From: Hanleya hanleyi
Taxonomy: Eukaryota; Mollusca; Polyplacophora; Lepidopleurida; Hanleyidae
Length of the DNA stretch: 64,000 bases
Reading direction: 5' to 3'
Assembly: GCA_036873755.1 (NCBI GenBank)
Contig: JAVTVY010017254.1
Coordinates: 1-64,000, forward strand
This document shows positions 35,939 to 45,564 of this stretch, piece after piece. Positions within the stretch are counted from its first letter, which is position 1. Each line of letters opens with the position of its first letter. Below the pieces are notes generated by a model, which saw only the letters and a program-made list of their open reading frames with translations, was not told the DNA's origin and did no database searches. The translations under genes and the position numbers were made by a program.

Positions 35939-36012
35939 TATGGACGCGGATATTCTCTAATGGACGACGGCTGAATTATGAATGATGGACCAGACGCTTG
36001 TAATTTTATATG
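35939..36012 (-). pseudogene. Extra fragment of the Gypsy integrase C-terminal end
   Basis: The minus frame reads QASGPSFIIQPSSIREYPRP, almost the same as the integrase end at about 31420-31349. The fragment lies outside the LTR element and abuts the large palindrome at 36025. Confidence 0.75.
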
Positions 36013-36024
36013 TGAGATTTCATT

Positions 36025-36325
36025 TTGGCACTCCAATCTGCCCCTCATGGGGGCTAAAATGGCATTAAACCGCACCAGGTCCATTCCGCGACTGGCGCGT
36101 TGATTCGGTCGTGGCTTCATCGCGCGCATGCCCGCACACCTGATGGGCCGCCGGTACCCTGGTGCACCCTATAGCCGACAAGCTATAGGCGGCACCGCTA
36201 GGTGAGCAGACATGCACGTGATGATGCCACGACTGGACCAAAGCGCCAATCGCGGAAAGGACCTGGCGCGGTTTAATGACATTTTAGCCCCCATGAGGTG
36301 CAGATTGGTGATGTCATTTCCGGAG
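36025..36325. repeat. Large GC-rich palindrome, arms about 140 bp
   Basis: ctcatgggggctaaaatggc and ccgcaccaggtccattccgc on the left pair with the complement of the right arm (ctcatgggggctaaaatgtc, ccgcgccaggtcctttccgc). The similarity continues to a centre near 36174 at ctatagccgacaagctatag. CpG and GC content exceed the surroundings. It begins a compositionally distinct island running to about 38640. Confidence 0.8.
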
Positions 36326-36399
36326 TTGACGTCACTTCCGGTGATGACGTCGCTTTGATCAAGTGCCAATGGTGAAAGCATGTGTGTGTGGCTGGACGG

Positions 36400-36580
36400 T
36401 TGACAATAGAGCGTGAAGGCATTAAGCTAGGGCGTTATGACATTAAGATAGGGTGTTAAGGCGTTAAGATAGGGCGTTAAGGCGTTGATTCGGGAGTTAA
36501 GTCATTAAGATTGAGCGTTAAGACATTGAGACGGGCGTTAAGATATGGCGTAAATGCGTAACAACGGGCGTTGACAGGCG
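36400..36580. repeat. Degenerate 'ggcgttaag' short tandem repeats
   Basis: Variants of ggcgttaagacattaagata repeat about ten times. A related cluster is at 38115-38215, where it overlaps a short ORF start reading atggcgttaagacattatgg. Confidence 0.7.
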
Positions 36581-36847
36581 TCACTGCATTTTGATGAATT
36601 AGTTTCAATTTCATGGGATATCTAGACCCAGCAGAGCTATTTCACCAGGGCGTTGAAACGTTAAAGGTTATACAAAATGGTCTCAAAATCTGCTACTTTT
36701 TTGTACTAAATTGTTGTAGAGGTGATTATATAGACTTGTTTTACATTTTTGTATGTTTTCAAACTGCCCAAGGTTGGAAATAGCAGCAGTAAAGTGCGAC
36801 AATTTCATGCCCCTTTCAAAACAGCGAAAGCTGTGACCGCTTGACCT

Positions 36848-37015
36848 GTGACGTCACAACCTGATTACGATCTCGCTCAAATGCCTGTTGTGACGTCAAA
36901 ATGTCAGCGACATCATGCTAGAACTCCCACAGTTGGGTGAATCTTTCGTAACAACGCCCGACGTCATAGACTATGACGTTTAGGGTGCAATCGTAATCAG
37001 GCTGTGACGTCATGC
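36848..37015. repeat. Inverted 24-bp repeats rich in tgacgtca
   Basis: gtgacgtcacaacctgatta (36848) and its complement (taatcaggctgtgacgtcat, to 37015) face each other across about 120 bp. tgacgtca-type CRE sites recur through the island (36315-36350, 38575-38605). Confidence 0.65.
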
Positions 37016-37186
37016 ACCAAAGGTCACGGCTTCAATACGTTTTCCCCCACATGTGTGCTATTCGTGTCCTAAAACCCACTTCGACGACATTATTCGAGAA
37101 AAAATACTAATTTGTTGTTTGGAACACTACTGGGTATGTTTTAAAGCAAAGTAGTATAGAGTCATTTGGTATAACCTTTAAGCTAG

Positions 37187-37459
37187 GCCGTTAGTGTGTT
37201 ACGTCCAAAGAAGCAAGCATATCACGAAGACGTGCACATGCAGTCAACGTTCAACCATCAACATGGTTGTTCTGAGTGCGTACGCACATTCACCAGACAC
37301 TATGATATGATGCGATACCAGCATAATATACATGTGCATGAAGACACCGAGGCGCAAGAAGCCAGTGCAGATGCTGAGATTATGCCAGCTGATTCTGAGA
37401 GACCACCGACTGATACCGATGCAGAGACTGCTGCGAGTCTACTGATATGGGCAGCTTGA
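37187..37459 (+). CDS. Hypothetical ORF with one C2H2-type zinc finger
   Basis: The frame is open from the stop at 37184-37186. It contains HGCSECVRTFTRHYDMMRYQ followed by HNIH, which fits C-x2-C-x12-H-x3-H. The C-terminal part is acidic (EDTEAQEASADAEIMPADSE). No ATG lies upstream of the finger, so it is either a 3' fragment or a decayed gene. Together with the neighbouring small ORFs it may be virus-derived, but no homologue is recognised. Composition differs from the AT-rich surroundings. Confidence 0.35.
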   Translation, partial: AVSVLRPKKQAYHEDVHMQSTFNHQHGCSECVRTFTRHYDMMRYQHNIHVHEDTEAQEASADAEIMPADSERPPTDTDAETAASLLIWAA

Positions 37460-37633
37460 CCTGAGATAGTCAGGCTACGTCCCAGGCCTGAGAGAAGCCT
37501 GAGTTAGGAAGAACCCACCTTCAGGAATCGTATTGTGACAGCAGCTATTAATGCCCACAAAGTCGAGGATGCCGGACAAGATAACTTGCAACAAATTACC
37601 TCCAAATACGCCACTACATAAAAAAAAATAGCC

Positions 37634-37840
37634 ATGGCGAGCTATAAACAGTTTTGTCTGTTGCTGTTTGAAATTAAAGGCGATCCCACGCATCGGTCCA
37701 TCATTAAGGCCAAGCGTCACCTGGAGGAAGAAATGGGACAGCCACCCACAGAGGCTCTGCCAAATGCGAACAAGTGGTGCAAACAGCTGTTCCAGGACAT
37801 GTTGCCATTAAAGTATCATTGCCTGCCCGCCGACGATTAG
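37634..37840 (+). CDS. Hypothetical small protein, 68 aa
   Basis: The ATG at 37634 is in a good context (gccatggcg). The product starts MASYKQFCLLLFEIKGDPTH and ends near MLPLKYHCLPADD. No domain is recognised. It lies about 170 bp downstream of the zinc-finger ORF and upstream of a repeated promoter-like block, in the same strand and island. Confidence 0.35.
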   Translation: MASYKQFCLLLFEIKGDPTHRSIIKAKRHLEEEMGQPPTEALPNANKWCKQLFQDMLPLKYHCLPADD

Positions 37841-37849
37841 TCTAACGGA

Positions 37850-38010
37850 CAAGAGCGAACATAGCTGAAGACTGACGCAACACCAAATGGCGTCTTCTGA
37901 TTGGACAAGAGGAGCCGAGAAAAAATCTAACGGGCAAGACAGAATATGACAGATGCAACATCAAATGGCGCCTTCTGATTGGACAAGAGCATTATTGAAT
38001 TGTAAACATA
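37850..38010. repeat. Two direct promoter-like repeats with inverted CCAAT boxes
   Basis: A unit of about 73-80 bp (tctaacggacaagagc, then aaatggcgtcttctgattgg and acaagag) occurs twice. Each copy carries attgg, the complement of CCAAT. The pair lies just upstream of the TATA-like box at 38061. Confidence 0.6.
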
Positions 38011-38060
38011 CCCAACGTGGCTTTCCCAGTGTGGGTATGATATGATGGAGGGGATAAAAA

Positions 38061-38072
38061 ACTATATAAAAA
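38061..38072 (+). promoter_or_regulatory. TATA-like box
   Basis: ctatataaaaac lies about 43 bp upstream of an ATG at 38115, preceded by two CCAAT-bearing repeats. The arrangement resembles a compact viral or strong pol II promoter. Function is inferred. Confidence 0.45.
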
Positions 38073-38114
38073 CTGTGAACGTGTTGATCTTTGTTTCTCT
38101 CAACTATCTGCATC

Positions 38115-38156
38115 ATGGCGTTAAGACATTATGGGACAAGGTATAGAAGACGTTAG
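38115..38156 (+). CDS. Short basic ORF downstream of TATA, probably truncated
   Basis: The 13-codon frame MALRHYGTRYRRR then meets a TAG. Its basic start resembles small DNA-binding virion proteins, but the length prevents any assignment. The following sequence has become a ggcgttaag-type repeat, which may have broken a longer frame. Confidence 0.25.
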   Translation: MALRHYGTRYRRR

Positions 38157-38222
38157 GGCGTAAGAGCATTAGGGCGTTAAGGTGTTAGGATAATGCTTTA
38201 AGGCGTTTACGGTTACACACAT

Positions 38223-38537
38223 TACCTAAGGTATATAAGGACCCATGCCCGCGATGACAACGTGCCAACTTTTGATGCCCGCACTGCTGCATGGTACCAT
38301 GAATGGTCCACCTCCAGCCCAAAACATCCATTCATGCCCTTTCCCCACTATTTCATTGCGTTACTTTCACTACACACCACCCCGCCTGACGCTACCTCAC
38401 GAGCGCTTCAATATGAGATCCCACATGACCCAATCGGACCAGGGATGGTTCATCTCGATCCCAAAACGTCCACTCGAATGCCCTTTTTCAATACTGGCCG
38501 AATGCGCATGCGCATATTGATACCGGAAGTCAAGTGA
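38223..38537 (+). CDS. Hypothetical ORF, possibly virus-derived
   Basis: One frame stays open from about 38223 to the stop at 38535-38537 and includes TFDARTAAWYHEWSTSSPKH and LQYEIPHDPIGPGMVHLDPK. The composition looks like real protein, rich in Pro, His and aromatics, but no family is recognised and no ATG precedes it. The frame at 38245-38520 is an overlapping alternative. Confidence 0.3.
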   Translation, partial: YLRYIRTHARDDNVPTFDARTAAWYHEWSTSSPKHPFMPFPHYFIALLSLHTTPPDATSRALQYEIPHDPIGPGMVHLDPKTSTRMPFFNTGRMRMRILIPEVK

Positions 38538-38540
38538 CTA

Positions 38541-38966
38541 GACGTGACCCTTGACCCGGAAGTAATCTTTGACCCGGATTGATGTGACGTCACCGGATAT
38601 GACGTCATGCCACTCACTACATGAACGCTCAATTATACGACAGAATCGGTCCTTTATTTACTACTGAGGGACGGCGGAACAGGCCAAGCCCCCGCCACAC
38701 AAATATTTTCAGCAAAAAAAAAAGTCGCGACCGACACAAAACCAAACAAAAAAAGGCAGAGAAAGAAAGAAGAAAAAACCCCGATAGAGTGAAGTGAAAA
38801 AAACAACAACATATATTTGTATTATAATGCAGGGTTTACTTCCCAATAAGCATGAGGGGCACAAGAAAACAATTCATTCACATTCATCTGTGAACTTGGT
38901 TCGGCTCCCTAACAAGCAGGAAAAAAATCTGTGTACGTACCACCAAGCGACTCCAGTGAAAGTGTG
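38541..38966. other. Island end and A-rich spacer
   Basis: Contains gtgacgtcaccggatatgac near 38585, then A-rich sequence with no gene. Confidence 0.45.
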
Positions 38967-39476
38967 ACAAATTTGGCGATACATATCGCATGCTGATAGG
39001 AAAATACGAGCGTATTGTGCAAGATTTATGGCGTTACGTTTCGTAACTCCTGTTTAATTCCTCGTAACCCGGGGTTAGAGGCCGTATGAACCCATGCATT
39101 TTAAGATGCTCATGATGTTCAAATGAACAGCCACAATCAAAGCGTGACAGGGTGCGTGAATGAGTGAATGTTATTCATCGTCGCTTCAGACACTATTTCA
39201 GTCATCACGACGTTTGGTTCCTATTCCTTTCACACCCGGAATCCACACGGGTGGGGTCCTATTCCTTTTCACACCCGGGAACCCCACACTAACCCCAGTT
39301 AGTCGCCTGGCAGATACATAATACTCTAGATAACGATTCTACAACGAAAATTATATGGCTTTAGAATATTGATCTGATACGGATCAAATACTTTTGGAAC
39401 CTCATGATGTCTTGCAGGCATCATTGCCGGCAACTATTAACAGCTTCTCTCTTGCAATTTTATGTGTAGTATGATT
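38967..39476 (+). repeat. 3' end of the unassigned retroelement (copy 4), split by a SINE
   Basis: 38967-39148 matches the coding end and 3' non-coding part seen at 30.95-31.12 kb (caaatttggcgatacatatc, gcgttacgtttcgtaac, ccgtatgaacccatg). The match resumes at 39312-39476 (actctagataacg, ctcatgatgtcttg). The interruption is an inserted SINE. Confidence 0.75.
39149..39311 (-). mobile_element. SINE inserted in the retroelement fragment
   Basis: Minus-strand reading: gcgactaactggggtta, then cccgggtgtgaaaaggaata and a second similar repeat, then cgtcgtgatgactgaaatag and an attcactcattcacgc tail. It is the same family as the copies at 18.1, 20.9 and 44.8 kb. Confidence 0.75.
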
Positions 39477-40118
39477 TTTTTGGTTTGAAATGATATTTCA
39501 TATTTAAATTATTTATACTTCCGAACATCATCATTTGCTTGACGAAGAATATTTGAAAAAAAAAATGTTGTGGGAAACAACAAAACAGGCAAAACAAATA
39601 AAGTTTACACAGGCGAACATTTATTGTTTTTTTTTTTTTTTTTTTTTTTTTTTTTCTTTGCTCGAGAATACGCTAGAATGCGCCTTCGTCCAAGTAAGAT
39701 CCCTAGAGCTTCCGGGGCCTACGCGGCTCTTGGACCCTCGCCTATTGCGCTATGATAGTGGCCTCTTCAATCTCAAATTGCTTCCGCCGTGCTTGCTACT
39801 TACCTTTAAGAAGACAGCTGAGTAGGAAGACCGCTACCAAATGGATGTAATTTAACAAGATCGCTGAATGATAAAATCTTTGGAGCCAAAGGGATATTTA
39901 CAAAGACAATCAAGGGGGCTACCAACTGAAGATTAAAATTTAAGAACATCACCGAATGTTAACTGAATGTAGATTTAAGAACACTGCTAAATAAGAAGGC
40001 CACTACCAACTGAAGGTAAATATTACAAGGTGCTCAATAATAAGGTAGTTGCAAAATGATACTAAACATTTAAGAACACCACTGAATAAAAAAGGCCCCT
40101 TTCGAATGATGGGGAAAT
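39477..40118. repeat. Poly-T run and degenerate tandem repeats
   Basis: Twenty-nine T residues occupy 39627-39655. From about 39825 to 40118 a loose unit (gaataagaaggccactacca, actgaaggtaaatatttaag, aacacca) repeats about five times with much divergence. No gene was seen. Confidence 0.6.
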
Positions 40119-40122
40119 ATTA

Positions 40123-41825
40123 GGGTCATTCTCACGGAAAGGCGCAATTCGTGTCACTCGACCCAAATTTTCTTCTAACCAGTCTTATGTCTGAAAAAAA
40201 TCAGATTGTTCGTAGTATTCATTTAGTAGAGTACGAATAACTTATTGCAAACACTGTCCCGATTGATTTTTTCGGGTAAATTTTCACCAGAACCCTCAAT
40301 TTACGGTAAAATAGACCTGTAACTGGCTGTAGTGACCTACTTGATACCACGATAAAGTTGCCAGAAATTCTTTTGTTCTACATTATTCTACCTTTCTGGC
40401 AACCAGCTGCATCTGTTCTTTCAATATTTGAATATATTGTTTACAAGGGCAGATTATCTTGTGAAAATGGCATGGGCAAAGGTCTGTAACTGGTTTTCGG
40501 GTCATTGGTGTTACTGTAACTGAAATCGGAGCCAAAAAGCGAACGCTTAAATTAGAAACAAAGTTTTGCCACCAGGCGGCTTCTTTTCCAAGCGCGGGTA
40601 AACTTGAGATTCCATAAGAAGTGTTTTATGAAACTCTTTTCAGTATTTCAGTCATTTCTAGCTCCAAATTTTCAGCGTATGTTTATTACCGGTCACTGGT
40701 GTTACGTGTCAGGATCAACATGTAGTGGCTCCCGAGTAAAAATATTAACTGGTAATAAAGAAATGTGCGTATGAATTACAAAATCATTGTTCTTGGACCG
40801 TCACGACAATATACGAGAGAGCAACAATTAATTCCTCCCAAAATGTCAGTGGTGTTACCTGTCAGTGGTGTTACTATTTGTAGGGTAACACCATTGACAA
40901 AAATGATGATTTTGCTCCAAATTTCAGTACAACTTGAATTTACCTTTCTTCCAAATAATACTAAGTTAAGGAGTCTTGTCATATACGTGTTTTGCCCCTA
41001 GATCGCTTTCACTCACGGCTGTATTTTTGCCTCTATGAACAAATTGGTCACTGTTGTTACACGAGGTCAGTGGTGTTACTCGAGGTCACTGGTGTTACCG
41101 GGTTGTCATTGGTGTTACATTTCAGTTAGATAACTATTTGAAGAAGAAGAAGCAGTTTTATCGGAAGGCTTTTCATATACCTGTTTTGCCCCTAAATATT
41201 CTTCACTTGCAACTGCATTTTTGCGTCTATGAACAAATTAATCAGTGGTACGTGTTGCACGAGGTCAGTGGTGTTACCGGATTGTCAGTGGTGTTACGGA
41301 TGCAAGAATGGTCTAGAAATTCAGAAACACTTGTTTAAATTGTCCCATATTTTGAAAAAGAAACAAACTCGATTAGTTTAAAGTCCGCATCAAGAATAAA
41401 TAGGTTTTATTATACAGAATCTACATGAATGGTTGATACATGCGGTCCAATTGGCTGATTTTGGTGAGCCAAGTGGCATACTTAGGATATTGAAAACAAA
41501 CTTGTTTTCCTAACTTCAATATTTTTTCATCATTAGTCATAGTTACATGCAATCTATTGCCTAGCATGTGTGTATCTTTCTATTTCTGTTCTCTTAGTGC
41601 CCAATATACTGATCATTCGTGTGTAACACCACTGACATGATTGAAGACAACTCCACCGTTAAGTGTTCCGAAAAGTTTATTGTTCGGAATGTCTGCATTT
41701 ATTATACGCGTTATACAGAGTTTTGTCAATGGAGACTCTGTTGAAATCAGATTTTGTAGTCATTGGTGATGTTGATTTTGAGATATTTCCCCAAGTGAAA
41801 ATGTGCCTTTCCGTGAGAATGACCC
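40123..41825. mobile_element. Non-autonomous DNA transposon, 1703 bp, ATTA duplication
   Basis: The left terminus gggtcattctcacggaaagg is inverted at the right (complement at about 41806-41825). Both sides are flanked by atta (40119-40122 and 41826-41829). The interior contains about twelve copies of gtcagtggtgttac and variants, mostly one orientation with two reversed. A segment (tgttttgcccctaaat, atgaacaaatt) is tandemly duplicated at about 40988-41080 and 41178-41297. No transposase motif is present in any frame. The superfamily is not assigned; 4-bp duplications occur in Sola-type elements among others. Confidence 0.82.
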
Positions 41826-41829
41826 ATTA

Positions 41830-43825
41830 AAAAGACAAATAACAAAACCATTGCAAGCCAAGAATGCACTTTAGAAGGCCGTTCATTAAGAAGACCGTTG
41901 CAAACTGTAATAATATTATCATATGTAATAATAGTATAAAAACGAAATAAATTGTAACTTGTAAAATTTCTTTTACACAACAGCACATCATTGCTTGTGG
42001 CTTTCTCAAAAACAACACTCACTTCCTCAACACCTTAAATAATGGTTTGGGTCTTGGATACGCGGGGCTGTTATTGCCCGTAGGGCTTTTGTATAGATCC
42101 CGGTTAAGAGGGATGCCGGCGGTATCGGAAACTATGTACGAATATGTACTACCAGGCATTCAGCTGCATTCGGTCATACCGATACATGTATATTCGTACC
42201 TGTGCCAGAGATTAAGCTAAAGGAATCGTGGACACTGGCAGGAGTTTACTTTGCGCGAGATTTGGCGGATGGCGAGAATTGACAGATGCCCGGAAGAAAA
42301 TCACAATTTTTGGAACGATCTAATCATGTAATGGGATAAGTAAGCTGTTGATGGATCAATTGTTTCCGCAAATGAAACCGAAGTACTGTCTGTCGCACAT
42401 TTCAAGGGAACGGGAATTTCGGCAATACATAAAGCCAAATTTTTTTTCAGAGCAGCGAAATCATCTGAGACTGTCTGTCTGAACTGACGTACCGTAGGGG
42501 CCTATAGCCTAGGCCTACGGCAACTTGTGGCTAGATCTGAACATTTATCAGTTTATTAGTGCATTTTTATGTGGACATTTCATGAAAGTTCAACCAAATC
42601 CAGTCTGTCGCTCTCCATCACCCTTTTCGACATGACTCCATATATAGTCTTTTTTGCATTGAATTATGATGCACGCATCCCAATGTTACAACTGCAAAAG
42701 ATGGAGAGAAGCCCAAGACTTGAAGAGGGATTCAACACTTGCTTTACAAATCTAGCATTCTACCAGCTGACCTAAACTTAAGAGAATTTCTGTCTAGCTA
42801 CAGGCTGGTACTGTACTATACAGGTCTCAACACGGTTATGAACCAGCGCAATTATGAGCATTGGCTTGAATTCTATTACGAAAACCAGCCAAACTACAAT
42901 CGTAGCGGGAGTAAACTTACTACACCCATAATCATGCAGTGCCCGTAGTACAAGCGCTGGTTGAGTGTGTCCCGTTACATAACATTGCAATCCTGCTGTG
43001 AAAATACTGTGTGAGGTATTGAGATTTTCTCTACTTAGAAATGTTAGAATAAAAACTGTATTACATAGAGATAGTGTGCAGAATTTCACTGCTCTGGGAA
43101 AAATTGTTAGACAGACAGTACAATGATGAAGCCAATAATCCTCGCACAAAGTTTATGAAGGTTAGGGCTATAGTCCTTACTTTCATCCACTGGAAAATGA
43201 CTCACCATGCAGTAGCATGGTGGTACTATAGAGACAACAGTGGAAACAAAATTGTTTCCCATCAGTCAGTATGAACTCAATTTCTCCGTGCTGTAAAATT
43301 GTGCGTTGCTATAAAGTGTATTTAACTGAAATGTTGGGAGACTTGCACAATACATCAGTTTAGTATTACCATATTTGGAAGTGGGATGTAAACAAATACA
43401 CAGTTATCCCCCCTGCTAAGAGGGATTTGAAGTCGTAAAGATGCTGGCTGGCAGTGTGTAAACGGGGTTACTGACAAAGCTATCATCTTGTCATTACCCA
43501 CCACATTTCCAACAAAACACACATTATACTTCCTTGATTAACTATAGTGCAAGAAACATAACATTATTGCCGAATTCCCGTGTCCCTGGTCGCTTGTCAA
43601 CCCCCGGACAACTCCAGCGCACAACATGTGAACTGGCGAAACATCAGGCAGCAATCCCCCATTGACCTCGGCGCACCGTAGCGCCCTCTATGTTTACAAA
43701 ATATCCCTGTACGTGTGTATAGCAATGATCCAATCAGATCATCCTGTGATTTTAACCAATAGGTCCAGAGTGAAAATAAATAGGACCCAAACGTTGTATT
43801 ATAAGCAACATCAAATCATATTCAC
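41830..43825. other. No gene recognised
   Basis: Frames at 41747-42022 (-), 42569-42948 (+) and 42778-43149 (-) show no known domain. A palindrome-like ggcctatagcctaggcctac lies near 42499. No TIR pair was seen. Confidence 0.45.
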
Positions 43826-44010
43826 TCATTCAATTCAATTCAATTCAATTCTTTATTGTATAAACATCCAAACGGACCGTATACAAGGTGGGGGGAGACA
43901 ACTCCTCCCCAGAACATTAAAATCAACATGTAATGTCAAAGAAGCAACCAACATATAGGGGAGACTACTCATACAAGTAGACAATGTTATGTCAGAACTG
44001 ACGCTTGTGG
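43826..44010 (-). mobile_element. Non-LTR retrotransposon 3' end with AATTG tail
   Basis: Minus-strand reading shows aataaag (43850-43856) immediately before a gaattgaattgaattgaatt pentamer run (to about 43826), as expected for the 3' end of a LINE-like copy. Upstream is a short non-coding segment with ccttgtatacggtccgtttg. The coding part is absent. Confidence 0.55.
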
Positions 44011-44339
44011 TTCATCATATGGTCCTATGAGTATGGTGCAAGCCTTCCAATAAAACATGCCAGCTGAAAAGTGACTGATGTGGAATCCCTTAACATTCTT
44101 GTCGTTGAAGTTCAGTTCCTCAGTAGACTTGAACATTGTTCAAACACATTTTGTCAGTGACCCAATATGGATATGTGGTCAGTAAAATTCATGTAAGGCA
44201 TTGTGTAAGCCCATTATGAACTTACTGTCCTCACTTGTTACTATACTAAGTTACTGACAAACTGGGTTACATTTGAACAACTGGTTTTTGTCCCCAGCAG
44301 CTAGAAACTGCCTTTTCTTCATGTTAAGATTATTTCATT
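44011..44339. other. No gene recognised
   Basis: Spacer with no recognised coding or repeat structure. Confidence 0.45.
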
Positions 44340-44400
44340 TTAGTCATGTGGGGCTTCCAGGGATTGACATGGGGTGTCACACCCCAGGTTATGGAAAGAA
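44340..44400 (+). mobile_element. SINE body fragment
   Basis: ggggcttccagggattgaca and tggggtgtcac match the body of the SINE at 18.1 kb (minus strand there). The rest of that copy may continue at 44790-45025, split by the 5S-headed SINE. Confidence 0.45.
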
Positions 44401-44514
44401 TTAAGCAGTCTTTCGTTTTTGAAAACAGCAGGAGTGCTGTAAATCACTCCTCTTATAGGATTCTAGGAGTGTAAATCACACTCATCGGGCCATGAAGGCT
44501 TAAATAGTTGTAGC

Positions 44515-44730
44515 TTTGGACACACCAGTTCTCGTCAGATCACCGAAGTTAAGCAACGTTAAGCTCGGTCAATACTTGGATGGGTGACCGGGTGCTGAAC
44601 TGGCTGGGCTGATCAGTGTCCAGGGTAATAAGAACTGTGAGCACTCTCGTGTTCTGGCACATGTAAGCACTGTCGTGATATTACTGAAACAAGGTTGAAA
44701 ATGACGTTAAACCCTACTACTCACTCACCC
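44515..44730 (+). mobile_element. 5S rRNA-derived SINE
   Basis: The head (agttctcgtcagatcaccga, agttaagcaacgttaagctc, acttggatgggtgaccgggt) is a diverged 5S rRNA with its internal pol III promoter region. It is followed by ctgatcagtgtccagggtaa (shared with the tRNA-headed SINE), then a tail gatattactgaaacaaggtt and cactcaccc. It is not a functional 5S gene, because the 3' half of 5S is replaced. Confidence 0.85.
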
Positions 44731-44789
44731 TAGTATGTAGAAAAGTTGTTGTAAGGAGTGCTGTTTTCACTCGCCTAGATCAATTTTAG

Positions 44790-45025
44790 GAGTATGTGGT
44801 ATGATCACAGTCCTCGAAACGAATGACTGAATTAAGGGCCTCAGCTCCTCAGACAACTTGTGGTAAGAGGCAACTAACTGGGCACCTGTGCTGTGGGTTT
44901 CTGGGCGTGATAAGGAATAGGACCCACCCATGGGGTCTCGGTTGTGAAAAGAAATAGAACACAAACATCATGATATGACTGAATACTGTTGAAAGCGATG
45001 TTAAATCATATTCACTCACACACTT
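44790..45025 (+). mobile_element. SINE, plus orientation
   Basis: gtaagaggcaactaactggg, two diverged gaaaaggaata-type repeats, then catgatatgactgaatactg and a cactcacacac tail. Same family as the copies at 18.1, 20.9 and 39.2 kb. Confidence 0.7.
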
Positions 45026-45449
45026 ATTTTGTTTTAATTTTCATTCCATTGATTCTGTTTACCATTGATGTATTATATGATTTATGTGGAATATGTTCCA
45101 CAATGTATGGTAAATGCTCTAATAATATAGTCCCTCCAACATTCAATCAGTCCTAGATTATGCCTCTAATTTGATCACCATCATTCAGTCAGCTTTCCAT
45201 TCTAATAAATTCAATGACCACAATATTTTGGAGTAAGAAAATGCACTTCTTGTAAGTGATTGTTAGAGCTGTTTATCAGGAGGAATATAGCCATTTTGAA
45301 GCAGCCAACTAATAATATATCTCCGGTAACAAAACTCCTAACAATTCTGTATTATCTTGTTCATTCCACACCTGTAGGATAGATGCATCATTAAACTGAC
45401 CAAATTTGATTAAGTGACCATCAGTGCCAGTACTAGTCTTCCTGTCACC
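45026..45449. other. Region upstream of the SH3YL1 start codon
   Basis: No promoter motif is convincing. tcattccacacctgtag (ending 45377) is a good splice acceptor, so the ATG probably lies in a second exon with 5' UTR from 45378, and the true promoter would be further upstream. This is inference. Confidence 0.35.
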
Positions 45450-45564
45450 ATGGTGAATACACCCATCCCTCACAGTTTGAAGTCGGAGGCCAAAAAAGCA
45501 GCCAAGATTCTCCGTGAGTTCACCGTTCCATCTGCCAAGGCTGGGCCTGACAAACTCATCCCAG
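45450..45564 (+). CDS. SH3YL1: SH3YL1 coding exon 1
   Basis: Encodes MVNTPIPHSLKSEAKKAAKI and ends PDKLIP plus one base before ccag|gttagt. This matches the conserved SYLF N-terminus. Confidence 0.95.

Noticed and set aside
38245..38520. 91-codon frame starting MPAMTT
   Set aside because: Overlaps the 38223-38537 frame, whose composition looks more protein-like; both cannot be coding.
44520..44615. Possible functional 5S rRNA gene
   Set aside because: Only part of the 5S sequence is recognisable, it is diverged, and it is fused to a SINE centre and tail.
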